64,000 nt of DNA from Sporichthya polymorpha DSM 43042 (GCF_000384115.1 NZ_KB913029.1:2889057-2953056), one strand, 5' to 3'; shown: positions 24,901-31,361, numbered from the stretch's first letter. The notes: generated by a model not told the origin, from the letters alone. Numbers and translations are program-made.

Positions 24901-26275
24901 CGTCGAGTTCCTCGAGGCAGTGGTGCTGCTCGCCGTACGCGAGCAGGTGGCGGATCTGGTCGTCCCAGAGCGGGAAGCTCGCACGCGGCCCCACGTGGCC
25001 GCCGCACTCCGAGCCCTCGAACACGAAGCGGCGCGCGCCCTCGGCGAGGAAGCGATCGAGGAGCGCGGGGGAGGGGACGTGGAGGAACGTGGTGATCCCG
25101 GCCGCCTCCAGCGGGGCGGCCTGCGCCGGCCGGCCACCGGCGATCAGCGCGTACTTCGGGCCCACCTCGTGGACGGCCTCGAGCTGGGCGCCCCGGACCT
25201 CGTCCGGGACGAAACCGAGGATGCCGACGCCCCAGGGGAGGTCGCCGAGCAGCTCGGCGGTCTCGACCAGCAGGGCCCGGGCGTCCTCGCCGGTCATGAG
25301 CGCGAGGGCGAGGAAGGGGAGCCCGCCCTGCTCGGCGACGGCCTGCGCGAAGGCGGCCTGGTCGGACACGCGGGTCATCGGGCCCTGGACGACCCGGGGG
25401 GCCCAGTCCGCGCGCTTGGTGGTGGCCACGGCGGCGGGGATCGAGGACTCGATCTGGGCGGCGACGGCGGCGACGATCCCGCCGGCGGTGACGTGCTTGT
25501 CGGCCAGCGGCCGCGCCAGCGCACCGTCCTGGCCGACGGGGAGGGCGGCCAGCGTCGCGCCGAGCCGGCTCGCCAAGCCCTCCGCGTCGGGCCGCGTCAG
25601 GTCGGGACGGGTGTAGATGCGGTGCCCACCGACCACCGCGGTCTCGGTGCCGTCCATCGCGCGGACGGCGGCCGCGACCTCGCGCGGCAGCTCGCACTCG
25701 CGGGCGAGCGCGAGCTGGGAGTCGAGGACGACCCCGGTGGCCCCACCGGCGATCGTGGCGGCCGCGGTGTGTGGGCCGATCCCGCCGGCCAGCCAGATCT
25801 CGGGCGCCGCGCCGGACGCCGTGCGCAGGTCGGCGGCGAGCAGGAGCTGGAGCAGGACGAAGGCGCTGGCCTCGCCGCTGACCCCGGACTCGGAGCCGCG
25901 GGCGAGCAGGCGGGTCGCGCCGGCGGCGACGGCGGTGCGGGCGGCGGCGACGGAGCCGACCTCGACCAGCACCGAGCGGCCGGCGCCGGCCGCGGCCTCG
26001 AGGCTCCAGGGCGCGTCGGCCGCGAGCACGACCAGGTTCACGGTGGCCGGCAGGTCCGCGGGGGTGAGCGGGCAGGCGGCGCCGACGCGGACACCGAGCG
26101 GGCCGCGCCACCACGAGGTGGCCTCGGCGAGGGCGGTCAGCGCGGTCTCGCGGTCCGCCCCGAGGTCGAGGACGCCAGTGGCACCGGCGCGGGCGACCGC
26201 GACCGCCAGGGCAGCGTCGGGCGCAGCGAACGGCGTGATCCCGAGGATCCGCCGGTGCCCGCTCGTCGTGCCCAT
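18968..26275 (-). CDS. PUFA-synthase-like type I PKS subunit A: NMO/ER-KS-AT-ACP-ACP-KR
   Basis: A 2435-residue multidomain synthase and first gene of the operon; GGAGGA lies ten bases before ATG 26275. The N-terminal ~640 residues hold TIM-barrel sequence of the nitronate monooxygenase / PfaD enoyl-reductase type. An incomplete-looking first copy (about 8-230, LAGGIGPHTAAATIAGGA) is followed by a fuller one (about 290-560, VQGPMTRVSD and EGSECGGHVG). KS (about 650-1080) has Cys840 in DAACASA. AT (about 1165-1480) has Ser1294 in GHSYGE. Two near-identical ACPs carry Ser1751 and Ser1865 in DLSIASLKR, close to the DLGIDSIKR form of PUFA synthases. The C-terminal KR (about 2100-2420) has Tyr2337 in DYAAAND. 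Together with DH in subunit B this is a full reductive set, so a saturated or partly unsaturated long acyl chain is plausible. Confidence 0.9.
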   Translation of the reverse strand: MGTTSGHRRILGITPFAAPDAALAVAVARAGATGVLDLGADRETALTALAEATSWWRGPLGVRVGAACPLTPADLPATVNLVVLAADAPWSLEAAAGAGRSVLVEVGSVAAARTAVAAGATRLLARGSESGVSGEASAFVLLQLLLAADLRTASGAAPEIWLAGGIGPHTAAATIAGGATGVVLDSQLALARECELPREVAAAVRAMDGTETAVVGGHRIYTRPDLTRPDAEGLASRLGATLAALPVGQDGALARPLADKHVTAGGIVAAVAAQIESSIPAAVATTKRADWAPRVVQGPMTRVSDQAAFAQAVAEQGGLPFLALALMTGEDARALLVETAELLGDLPWGVGILGFVPDEVRGAQLEAVHEVGPKYALIAGGRPAQAAPLEAAGITTFLHVPSPALLDRFLAEGARRFVFEGSECGGHVGPRASFPLWDDQIRHLLAYGEQHHCLEELDVLFAGGIHDARSAAMVAAAAAPITAAGGRVGVLMGTAYLFTAEAVSAGAIGPAFQRAAIACDSTVLLETAPGHATRCAPTAFVDTFASMREAMLAAGTPREQVWAELEKLNVGRLRIASKGIRREGNALIPVDENTQARDGMVMIGDVARLRSSVTTVAELHASVTSGAAEFLAARAAELDLTPGSDGDAGLDIAIVGMAGVFPQAAELAEFWAHVLANHDAITEVPAERWDPKTFYEGDGGTGSTSKWGGFLPDVPFDALTYGIPPQALASIEPVQLLALEVAARALRDAGYATANAAGREFDRERTGVIFGAEPGTDLSAAYSFRALYPQFHGEMPAELDALLPKLTEDSFPGALANVISGRIANRLDLGGANYTVDAACASALAALEVACMQLRGGGADMVLAGGADIHNGIQDYLQFASVGALSKTGHCKPFDANADGIALGEGVAAVVLKRRVDAERDGDRIYAVISGIGSSSDGKSLGLTAPRPEGQRRALERAYAQAGVSPADVGLVEAHGTGTVVGDRTELTVLSEVFSEAGAAPASCALGSVKSQIGHTKCTAGLAGVIKASLALHTGVLPPTGQLTTPNPAWVAGENPFVFDTKPRPWPADRPRVAGVSAFGFGGTNFHTVLSGYTNGPAPRSGLDQWPAELFVARGATRAEAVAALDELVALCAANDGAGRPWRLRDLARTFDDSSAGAVQVAFVATDLDDLAAKIPAAKAFTAGPAVFVADGEKAGEPAGEVAFLFPGQGSQRPGMLADLFTAFPRLQDLLEIGARWVPTMFPPAAFDDATRDAQRAALTDTRVAQPALGIADLAMFRTLRALGLTPDHLAGHSYGELVALCVAGAISPADLLEISAARGEAILAAAGGDPGTMAAVSAGEAAIRATLNGQMSSGGPHGGVVVANLNSPDQTVISGPTAAVDSAVTALKDGGITAQRIPVACAFHSPLVADASRTLEAELMRRSIGSPHLPVWANATAAPYPLGSSAVRELLAEQVASPVRFTEQIEAMYAAGARVFVECGPGRVLTGLVGAILGDRPHVAIATDAPGKHGVTALLTALGRLSAAGVTVDTTALYAGRDTAVVSAQDVPRRPGWVVNGHLVRTAEGKPVANGLQPAQRVEISAATPVTPAQGTPAPAAPVSPAAVAAPADGREAVVLEFLRAGREMIAAQRDVVLGFLGSAPAPVAPAVPGAQPAPVAQPVAATAPTVETVAPAPIVEPAPVVAPAPAPAEPVVVAEPAPAPVAAPADLSTELTADRVLAVLTELIAERTGYPAEMLGADLDLEADLSIASLKRTEILGLLADRLPEAGLDEDAQAKLSRIRTMAGMVAAIVETAPAAPAAAPAPVAPAAPAPTPAPAAVVAPAAGLTAERVQSVLTDLIAERTGYPTEMLDVDLDLEADLSIASLKRTEILGLLADRLPEAGLDEDAQAKLSRLRTMRAMVDAIVGDAAPVAPPTAAPVVVAAPVTPDTPADAPAEREPVRRYRLELVPTTPLTADGTLHGRHVTMVGGGLGIGIELADALTARGATVRTVSTDPDTELGDVDILVHLGAAGPSEPPSLPDAFAVLRHAVLGGARQLLVVTGTGGRMGHRTATDAPPRSDAPAGMGLAGLVRTIAREYPHVSCRALDIDPKETAELLTSRLVAELVHPAGPEVVGYAEGVRSTLSLTAAPLEVEALPSAAQLGLTPGAVVLLTGGARGITARTAAGLAGVAGCHIVLWGRSPLPAAEEGPATAGATDEAALRRALIASGVTVPAQVEREVARVLAEREIRATMTALQSVAASVTYSAVDVRDAAAVSDGIAEVMARHGRIDGVVHGAGVLDDRLIADKSADGFARVWETKVDGARALASALPAELKFLVLFGSVSGVFGNRGQCDYAAANDALDCLARAWETRFTGRVVSVDWGPWLPTGTAGDGMVSAELLRSYARQGVGAIHPEDGVNALLRELAHGEGPQVVYVCAEPAAFDVAFSGGLGG
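20577..21112. repeat. tandem duplication encoding the two ACP domains
   Basis: The ACP-coding segments at about 20577-20770 and 20919-21112 are almost identical in DNA as well as protein, offset by 342 bases (114 codons). They are joined by an Ala/Pro-rich linker. The synonymous positions are also mostly conserved, which points to recent duplication or gene conversion. Confidence 0.8.
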
Positions 26276-26752
26276 GACCTGCGTGTCCTCCGTTGCCAGT
26301 CGGTGTGGGTGGCGGCGCCGATCCCGCGGCGCGCGCCTCTCCTCGGCTGGGAGCCCCCCGGCGCGCCGGAGTAACCCATATGGATCAATCGCCGGAATGC
26401 GTACGAACGTTTCAGGTCCCGGGCGTGGCGATTCGGCGTCCCCCGGGAACCGTCAGCGCCCGAGCGGGGACCTCCCCGTCCCCTCCGGACCTGTTCGGAA
26501 CGCGTTCCTGCAGGTCAAGTGAAGGGCGATGGGTGCGTCGTTCCGGGGAGAAGGTCCGAAACTTAGGCGGCGCTTGACGATGTGCGCTGTGCTTAACGCC
26601 TCAAACCGGACATCGGATCTCTGTGCCGTCACCCACACGGACGCCCGGTGGGGACCCGCCGGGCCGGCTAAAACGCGCGCCGGCACCGCCCCCGCACGCG
26701 CCCGGCCGCCCCGGCCGCCCCGGCGGGCCCCGGCCGCTCCGGGGTGGCGGGC

Positions 26753-26801
26753 GCAGAGTGGCAGAGTGCGCAGAGTGCGCAGAGTGCGCAGAGTGCGCAG
26801 A
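26753..26801. repeat. 9-bp tandem repeat
   Basis: Four perfect GCAGAGTGC units (26761-26796), preceded by a unit missing its last C and followed by a partial unit. The region is intergenic. The unit length suggests a hypervariable simple-sequence tract. Confidence 0.85.
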
Positions 26802-26876
26802 TAGGCACGGGTGCCGTCGGGTGGGTCGGTGCCGATCTGCGCAGGGGGTGGAGGTGGCACCCGGTCCGGGCGTGCC

Positions 26877-26953
26877 GGGGTGCTGTGGTGCGCTTTCGGG
26901 ATCAGGAAGCACCGTCGGCGGGGCGTTTCGGGGTGCTGGAGTGCGCTTTCGGG
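26877..26953. repeat. two intergenic copies of the TGCGCTTTCGGG repeat
   Basis: Copies at about 26877-26900 and 26930-26953, both plus orientation, with cores GGTGCTGTGG and GGTGCTGGAG before TGCGCTTTCGGG. Same family as the three copies in the synthase linker at 15929-16024. Confidence 0.75.
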
Positions 26954-26983
26954 AGACGGTGCCACCTGAGCGGTCAACGCAGC

Positions 26984-27009
26984 GAGCGCCGCCCCGTGGG
27001 GCGGCGCTC
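26984..27009 (-). terminator. hairpin terminator after the CAP-domain gene
   Basis: Inverted repeat GAGCGCCGCCCC / GGGGCGGCGCTC, 12-bp arms, lying 60 bases past the stop of the minus-strand CAP gene. No T-run. Confidence 0.55.
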
Positions 27010-27068
27010 CGCTGAGGTGCTTACCGACGATGCTGCGGCCATGATCGGCCGGGGTCGGCCGGGGCCGG

Positions 27069-27623
27069 TCAGTAACCGAAGTCCTGGACCCAGTAGTCAC
27101 CGTTCGTGTTGAAGCCGATCCCGATCGTGCGGAACTGGCAGTTCATGATGTTCTTCCGGTGGCTCGGGGAGTTCAGCCAGGCGCGGACGACGGCGCTGGT
27201 CGAGGAGAAGCCGCGCGCGATGTTCTCGCCGGCGGGGTCCTTGTAGCCGGCCTTCATGATCCGCTTCCACCACACCGTGCCGTTGGCCGAGTTGTGGGAG
27301 AAGTAGCGCTTCTTGCTCATGTCGTTCGCGTGCCGCTGGGCGGCCTTCTGCAGCTTGCTGTTGTGCTTGAGCGGGCGGCAGCCGTGCGACTTGCGGGCGA
27401 CGTTCGTCAGGTGGATCACCGAGCTGCGCAGGACCTTGACGCTGGCCGAGTTGACCGAAGCGTTCGACTTCGGGGCGGCCTGCGAGGTGCCGCCGAGCCC
27501 GATCAGGGCGCCGACGACGAGGGCGAGCGTGAGCGTGACCAGGCCGACGAAGCGGGCCAGGTCGCCGAGAAGGCTCCCGGCGGGCTGCGAGTCGACGGGC
27601 GACTCCGCGTGGGCGTGCGTCAT
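27069..27623 (-). CDS. secreted or membrane-anchored CAP-domain (SCP/PR1, YkwD-like) protein
   Basis: A 184-residue protein. A polar N-terminus is followed by one hydrophobic segment (about residues 25-45) ending in GGTSQAA, which is a signal peptide or membrane anchor. The CAP domain follows: HLTNVARKSHGCRPLKHN, AQRHANDMSKKRYFSHNS, then GENIARG and AWLNSPSHRKNIMN, with the conserved His/Glu/His of the central cavity. Bacterial YkwD-like proteins are exported and often linked to stress or the cell surface; activity is largely unknown. ATG 27623 has CTGGAG just upstream. A single-gene unit. Confidence 0.88.
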   Translation of the reverse strand: MTHAHAESPVDSQPAGSLLGDLARFVGLVTLTLALVVGALIGLGGTSQAAPKSNASVNSASVKVLRSSVIHLTNVARKSHGCRPLKHNSKLQKAAQRHANDMSKKRYFSHNSANGTVWWKRIMKAGYKDPAGENIARGFSSTSAVVRAWLNSPSHRKNIMNCQFRTIGIGFNTNGDYWVQDFGY

Positions 27624-27856
27624 TACAGGCTCCAGGTGGGATGGGCCGCGGGCGGGCGACGCGATGAGGACAACCCCTCGGGAGTGGCCCGGGGGGATCA
27701 CGGGAGCTGGCCTCCCGTACCTATCGCGGGGAAATTCGGCGCCTGGTCAGGCCCACTTGAGGGGCCGAATGGCCGATGTCCCGACTTGCCCCGGGCCGCT
27801 ACAGATCGCTACGCACTGTTACCGGTCGCTACGCGGCGCTACCGACCCCTCTGGAG

Positions 27857-28813
27857 TCAGATGACCGGTTCTGCGAAGAGGATGCCCACGGCCGGGCCGG
27901 GGTCGGCGCCCGCCGGACGGTCCAGATAGGCCAGGGGCCGGGCCGCCGCCCGGGCCAGGAGGTGGGTGAGCCCGCAGCCCGGCAAGGTCACCGGCAGGGG
28001 GCCGCCGGTCGGGACCAGGTCGCGGGCCGGCCCGACCAGGTGCGGCTCCAGCAGCAGGACGGGGCTGCGGCGTGACGCCAGCGCCGCGGCCTCGTCGTCG
28101 TCGACGACGGCGAGCCGGCGCGCCCACTCCAGGTCCGGGCACAGCGCGACGACGCTGCCGGCGGGCCCCGCCGCGGCCGTCAGCGCGGCGACCGCGGCGG
28201 GCCGGGTGGCGTCGGCGTAGAGCCGGGTGCGGTCGGCGTCCAGCGTGGCGACGATCCGGCCCCCGACCAGCAGCAGCGCCATCGCGCTGCGCAGCGGGAC
28301 GCCCTCGATCGGGCGGCCGGCGGGGTCGGTCAGGCGCAGCTCACTGCGGGGTGCCGCCGCACCCGCGCCGACGTCGCCGCGCCGGCACACCGAGCAGCCG
28401 ACGGTGGGGTCGAGGAAGTGCGGCGAGGTCTTGTCGAACAGGGCGTCCACGCACGTCGGGCACAGGGCCACGTCGGACCCGCGGTGGGCGGTCGCCGCGG
28501 TTCGCTGGGCCGAGACCGCGAGGACCGCGAACTCGGTCGCGCCGAGCGGAGCGAGCTCACCCCCGGGCGACCAGCAGGCGCCGAGCGGGCCGCCGGCGAT
28601 CCGCGCCAGGAAGTGCGCGACCTGCTCGGCCGGGCCCTCGATCTCGACGGTCAGACCGTAGGCGTCGGTGCGGGCGAACCCGCCGAGCCCGAGCGCCGCC
28701 GCGGAGTCCGCGACCGCCGCGAGCACCCCGCGCATCGGCAGCGGGCCGGCGTCGTCGAGGTGCACGCGCGTCCGTCGCGCGGTCGACACCGCCGTCTGCA
28801 CCCCCGCCGTCAC
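27857..28813 (-). CDS. degenerate HypF-like protein lacking the Kae1/carbamoyltransferase domain
   Basis: A 318-residue protein I align by eye to the N-terminal two thirds of HypF. Residues 14-72 resemble its acylphosphatase domain (GFARTDAYGLTVEIEGPAEQ). Arg28 stands at the catalytic Arg, but Thr49 replaces the catalytic Asn. One HypF zinc finger remains: Cys118, Cys121, Cys140, Cys143 (CPTCVDALFD..GCSVC). About 175-310 resembles the YrdC-like domain (MALLLVGGRIVATLDADRT, DLEWARRLA, LPVTLPGCGLTHLL), but the KPxxL nucleotide-binding lysine region is altered. The C-terminal Kae1-like domain is absent and no hydrogenase or hyp genes are nearby. GTG start. Function is probably not hydrogenase maturation; unknown. 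Confidence 0.65.
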   Translation of the reverse strand: MTAGVQTAVSTARRTRVHLDDAGPLPMRGVLAAVADSAAALGLGGFARTDAYGLTVEIEGPAEQVAHFLARIAGGPLGACWSPGGELAPLGATEFAVLAVSAQRTAATAHRGSDVALCPTCVDALFDKTSPHFLDPTVGCSVCRRGDVGAGAAAPRSELRLTDPAGRPIEGVPLRSAMALLLVGGRIVATLDADRTRLYADATRPAAVAALTAAAGPAGSVVALCPDLEWARRLAVVDDDEAAALASRRSPVLLLEPHLVGPARDLVPTGGPLPVTLPGCGLTHLLARAAARPLAYLDRPAGADPGPAVGILFAEPVI

Positions 28814-28975
28814 TCCGCCACCTCAGCAGGACCGCGCCGGTCCGCGTCGGCGGTTTGGGCGAATCGTGAGCACTGCCCGGCGGTGTCGTGGCTCACCGCC
28901 ACCCGCTCGGACCAGTGGTCCGGGGGCGGTCCCGGGTGCTTCGTGAACGGCCGTGAGACGTACCGTGGGAACCGA

Positions 28976-29006
28976 TTGGGGAGCACGCCCTCGGAGCGTG
29001 TAACCT
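28976..29006 (+). promoter_or_regulatory. probable promoter of the tRNA-Thr/tRNA-Met/rpmG unit
   Basis: -35-like TTGGGG (28976-28981), 19-base spacer, -10-like TAACCT (29001-29006), 11 bases before the tRNA-Thr gene. The spacer is slightly long. Confidence 0.45.
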
Positions 29007-29017
29007 CTACGAGCCTT

Positions 29018-29090
29018 GCCCCTTTAGCTCAGTCGGCAGAGCGTCTCCATGGTAAGGAGAAGGTCTACGGTTCGATTCCGTAAAGGGGCT
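29018..29090 (+). tRNA. tRNA-Thr (GGT)
   Basis: A 73-base cloverleaf. The acceptor stem GCCCCTT pairs with AAGGGGC, the D-arm is AGCTCAGTCGGCAGAGC, the anticodon loop ATGGTAA gives anticodon GGT (Thr), and the T-arm contains GGTTCGATTCC. The 3' CCA is not encoded. Confidence 0.95.
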
Positions 29091-29130
29091 CTGAGCTGGT
29101 TGTTCCCTCGGTGGGACGCCCGGCAGCAGC

Positions 29131-29203
29131 GGCGGTGTAGCTCAGTTGGTAGAGCAAGCGGCTCATAATCGCTGTGTCACCGGTTCAAGTCCGGTCACCG
29201 CTA
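29131..29203 (+). tRNA. elongator tRNA-Met (CAT)
   Basis: A 73-base cloverleaf. The acceptor stem GGCGGTG pairs with CACCGCT, including one G-U pair at the end. The anticodon loop CTCATAA gives CAT and the T-arm is GGTTCAAGTCC. Its sequence matches the elongator, not the initiator, tRNA-Met. No encoded CCA. It sits 40 bases after tRNA-Thr and 56 before rpmG, the usual actinobacterial arrangement. Confidence 0.95.
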
Positions 29204-29259
29204 CCGGACGCAAGTAGTTGCGCAATAGATCGCGCGAGCAGACGTAGAGAGGCACGACC

Positions 29260-29430
29260 GTGGCGAGCAAGTCGCAGGACATCCGGCCGAAGATCACTTT
29301 GGCCTGCACGGAGTGCAAGGAGCGCAACTACATCACCAAGAAGAACCGGCGGAACGACCCCGACCGGCTCGAGATGAAGAAGTACTGCCCGCGCGAGCGC
29401 CGGCACACCCTGCACCGCGAGACCCGCTAG
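29260..29430 (+). CDS. rpmG: 50S ribosomal protein L33
   Basis: A 56-residue L33 in the large ribosomal subunit. GTG start with an AGAGAGG site upstream. The core [20 protein letters not shown] is canonical. Cys16 and Cys19 form the first half of the zinc ribbon, and Cys43 begins the second half (YCPRERRH). Glu46 stands where zinc-binding L33 has its fourth Cys, so the site is broken or altered. It is followed after 24 bases by hadA, as in mycobacteria. Confidence 0.95.
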   Translation: MASKSQDIRPKITLACTECKERNYITKKNRRNDPDRLEMKKYCPRERRHTLHRETR

Positions 29431-29454
29431 CCGCTCGGCGCGCCGCTCGCCGTC

Positions 29455-29898
29455 ATGCCCGTCGACCCCTCGCTCGTCGGTCGTACCTATCCGCCCAGCC
29501 GCCCGTACGAGGTGGGCCGGGAGAAGATCCGGGAGTTCGCCGACGCGATCGGTGACCCGTCCCCGGTCTTCCGCGACCCGGAGGCCGCCCAGGCCCTGGG
29601 CTACCCGGACGTTCTCGCGCCCCCGACGTTCCCGATCGTCTTCGCGCTCGACGGCGCCTTCGCCGTGCTCGCGGACCTCGGCATCGAGCTGCAGAACGTC
29701 GTCCACGGCGACCAGAACTTCCGCTACGCCCGGCCGCTGCGCCCGGGCGACCGGCTCGTCACGACCGTCGAGATCCGGGCCGTGAAGCACCTGGCCGGCA
29801 ACGACGTCCTCACCGTCGACTGCGTGTCCGCGACCGAGGCGGGCGAGCACGTCGTGACCTCGACCTCGACGCTGGTCTGCCGGGGGGAGTCGGCATGA
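29455..29898 (+). CDS. hadA: (3R)-hydroxyacyl-ACP dehydratase subunit HadA
   Basis: A 147-residue hotdog-fold protein, the substrate-binding half of the HadAB dehydratase. The complex removes water from 3-hydroxyacyl-ACP in fatty-acid or long-chain lipid elongation. The N-terminal stretch PVDPSLVGRTYPPSRPYEVGREKI and the block FADAIGDPSPVFRD match the FAS1-like dehydratase family. The order rpmG-hadA-hadB is the same as in mycobacteria, where HadAB works in mycolic acid FAS-II. Its stop overlaps the hadB start by four bases. Confidence 0.9.
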   Translation: MPVDPSLVGRTYPPSRPYEVGREKIREFADAIGDPSPVFRDPEAAQALGYPDVLAPPTFPIVFALDGAFAVLADLGIELQNVVHGDQNFRYARPLRPGDRLVTTVEIRAVKHLAGNDVLTVDCVSATEAGEHVVTSTSTLVCRGESA

Positions 29899-30320
29899 GC
29901 GCCCCCACCTGGGCGAGCGTGGAGAAGGGCACGGAGCTGCCGACGCGGAGCTTCACGTTCCGCCGCGCCGACCTGGTGCGCTACGCCGGCGCCTCCGGCG
30001 ACTTCAACCCGATCCACTGGAACGAGCGGATCGCCACCGAGGTCGGCCTGCCGAACGTCATCGCCCACGGGATGCTCACGATGGGCACGGTCGTCCGCGT
30101 CGTCACCGACTGGACCGGCGACCCCGGCGCCCTCACCGAGTTCGGCGTCCGGTTCACCCGCCCCGTCCCGGTGACGGACGCGGAGGAGGGCGCGACCGTC
30201 GAGGTCAGCGCCGCGGTGACCGAGAAGCTCGACGACAACCTGGTCAAGGTGACGATCAAGGCCACCTACGACGGCGCGACCGTGCTGGCGAAGGCGATCG
30301 CCACCGTCCGGCTGCCGTGA
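29895..30320 (+). CDS. hadB: (3R)-hydroxyacyl-ACP dehydratase catalytic subunit HadB
   Basis: A 141-residue MaoC-like hotdog protein. The hydratase-2 motif GDFNPIHWNE contains the catalytic Asp and His, so this is the catalytic partner of HadA. AHGMLTMG is the conserved central helix. It overlaps hadA (ATGA) and murB (GTGA), so the three are translationally coupled. The nearby synthase has its own DH domain, so there is no need to assume HadAB works with it. Confidence 0.92.
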   Translation: MSAPTWASVEKGTELPTRSFTFRRADLVRYAGASGDFNPIHWNERIATEVGLPNVIAHGMLTMGTVVRVVTDWTGDPGALTEFGVRFTRPVPVTDAEEGATVEVSAAVTEKLDDNLVKVTIKATYDGATVLAKAIATVRLP

Positions 30321-31357
30321 CCAGCTTCGCCGAGCTCACCACCTTCCGCGTCGGTGGTCCGATTGCGCGGCTGGTCGACGTGGCGGGCGTGGACGAACTC
30401 GCGGCCCTGTTCGCCGAGGCCGGCGACGAGCCGGTGATGGTGCTCGGCGGCGGGTCGAACCTGCTGGTCACCGACGACGGTTTCGCCGGGACCGTCGCCC
30501 GGATGGTCGGGGACGGCCTGGCGGTCAGTGGGGGAGCGGACGACGGCTCCGACGACAGCGTCGACGTTCTTGTCGAGGCCGGCGCGAACTGGGACGCCCT
30601 CGTCGAGTACACGGTCGAGCAGGGCTGGGCCGGGATCGAGGCCCTGTCGGGCATCCCGGGCAGCGTGGGGGCCACCCCGATCCAGAACGTCGGCGCCTAC
30701 GGCCAGGAGGTCGCCGACGTGATCACCGCGGTCCGGACCTTCGACCGGGAGACCGGCACCGAGCGCCGCTTCGCCCCCGCGGACTGCGGCTTCGCGTACC
30801 GGGACAGCCTGTTCAAGCGGACGTCCCGCTTCGTCGTCACCGCGGTGGAGTTCCGCCTCACCGCGGGCGGCACGGGTGCGCCGGTGCGCTACGCCGAGCT
30901 CGCCCGCACCCTCGGGGTCGAGGTCGGCGGCACCGCGCCGGTCGCCGACGTCCGCGCCGCGGTCCTGGGCCTGCGCCGGTCCAAGGGCATGGTGCTCGAC
31001 CCCGACGACCACGACACGTGGAGCGCCGGCTCGTTCTTCACCAACCCGATCCTGACCTCCGCGGTGGCGGGCGCCGCGCTTCCGGACGACGCCCCGCGCT
31101 ACCCGGCAGGCGACGGCCTGGTGAAAACCTCCGCGGCCTGGCTGATCGAGCACGCGGGGTTCTCCAAGGGCTTCGGCGCCGAGCTCACCGGCGGCCGCGC
31201 GACCCTCTCGACCAAGCACACGCTGGCGCTGACCAACCGCGGCGGCGCGTCCGCGGCGGACCTGCTGACCCTCGCCCGCGCCGTCCGCGCCGGCGTCCTC
31301 GACCGCTTCGGCATCGAGCTCCACCACGAGCCCGTCCTGGTCGGCCACACCCTCTGA
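30317..31357 (+). CDS. murB: UDP-N-acetylenolpyruvoylglucosamine reductase
   Basis: A 346-residue flavoenzyme that reduces UDP-GlcNAc-enolpyruvate to UDP-MurNAc with NADPH, a cytoplasmic step of peptidoglycan synthesis. FAD-binding blocks MVLGGGSNLLVTDDGF and SGIPGSVGATPIQNVGAYG are intact. The catalytic serine lies in SAGSFFTNP, and the C-terminal Glu is in HHEPVLVG. This is the type I layout. GTG 30317 overlaps the hadB stop. The gene is followed by three palindromic repeats before the convergent add gene. Confidence 0.96.
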   Translation: MTSFAELTTFRVGGPIARLVDVAGVDELAALFAEAGDEPVMVLGGGSNLLVTDDGFAGTVARMVGDGLAVSGGADDGSDDSVDVLVEAGANWDALVEYTVEQGWAGIEALSGIPGSVGATPIQNVGAYGQEVADVITAVRTFDRETGTERRFAPADCGFAYRDSLFKRTSRFVVTAVEFRLTAGGTGAPVRYAELARTLGVEVGGTAPVADVRAAVLGLRRSKGMVLDPDDHDTWSAGSFFTNPILTSAVAGAALPDDAPRYPAGDGLVKTSAAWLIEHAGFSKGFGAELTGGRATLSTKHTLALTNRGGASAADLLTLARAVRAGVLDRFGIELHHEPVLVGHTL

Positions 31358-31361
31358 CCCC

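Larger units (their letters stand above)
26276..27068. other. 793-base intergenic region upstream of the synthase operon
   Basis: No credible gene: the frames are Arg/Pro/Gly-rich and match nothing I know. It must hold the promoter and leader of the eight-gene synthase operon (minus strand, from 26275). It also holds a 9-bp tandem repeat (26753-26801), two copies of the TGCGCTTTCGGG repeat (26877-26953) and a strong hairpin (26984-27009) that would end the CAP-protein transcript. I could not identify the operon promoter securely. Confidence 0.55.

Noticed and set aside
21599-26374. 1591-codon open frame on the plus strand opposite subunit A
   Set aside because: Antisense shadow: low-complexity Arg/Gly/Asp/Val sequence with no domain, while the minus strand has intact KS, AT and reductase motifs.
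26753-26801. CRISPR-like array
   Set aside because: Units are 9 bp and directly adjacent, with no spacers and no cas genes.
26623-27015. Possible small genes in the 793-base gap upstream of the synthase
   Set aside because: Frames are made of simple repeats (AEC or LRT repeats from the 9-bp tract) and Pro/Arg runs, with no ribosome binding site of note.
27857-28813. Functional HypF hydrogenase maturation protein
   Set aside because: The carbamoyltransferase/Kae1 domain is missing, catalytic residues are changed and no hyp or hydrogenase genes are nearby.
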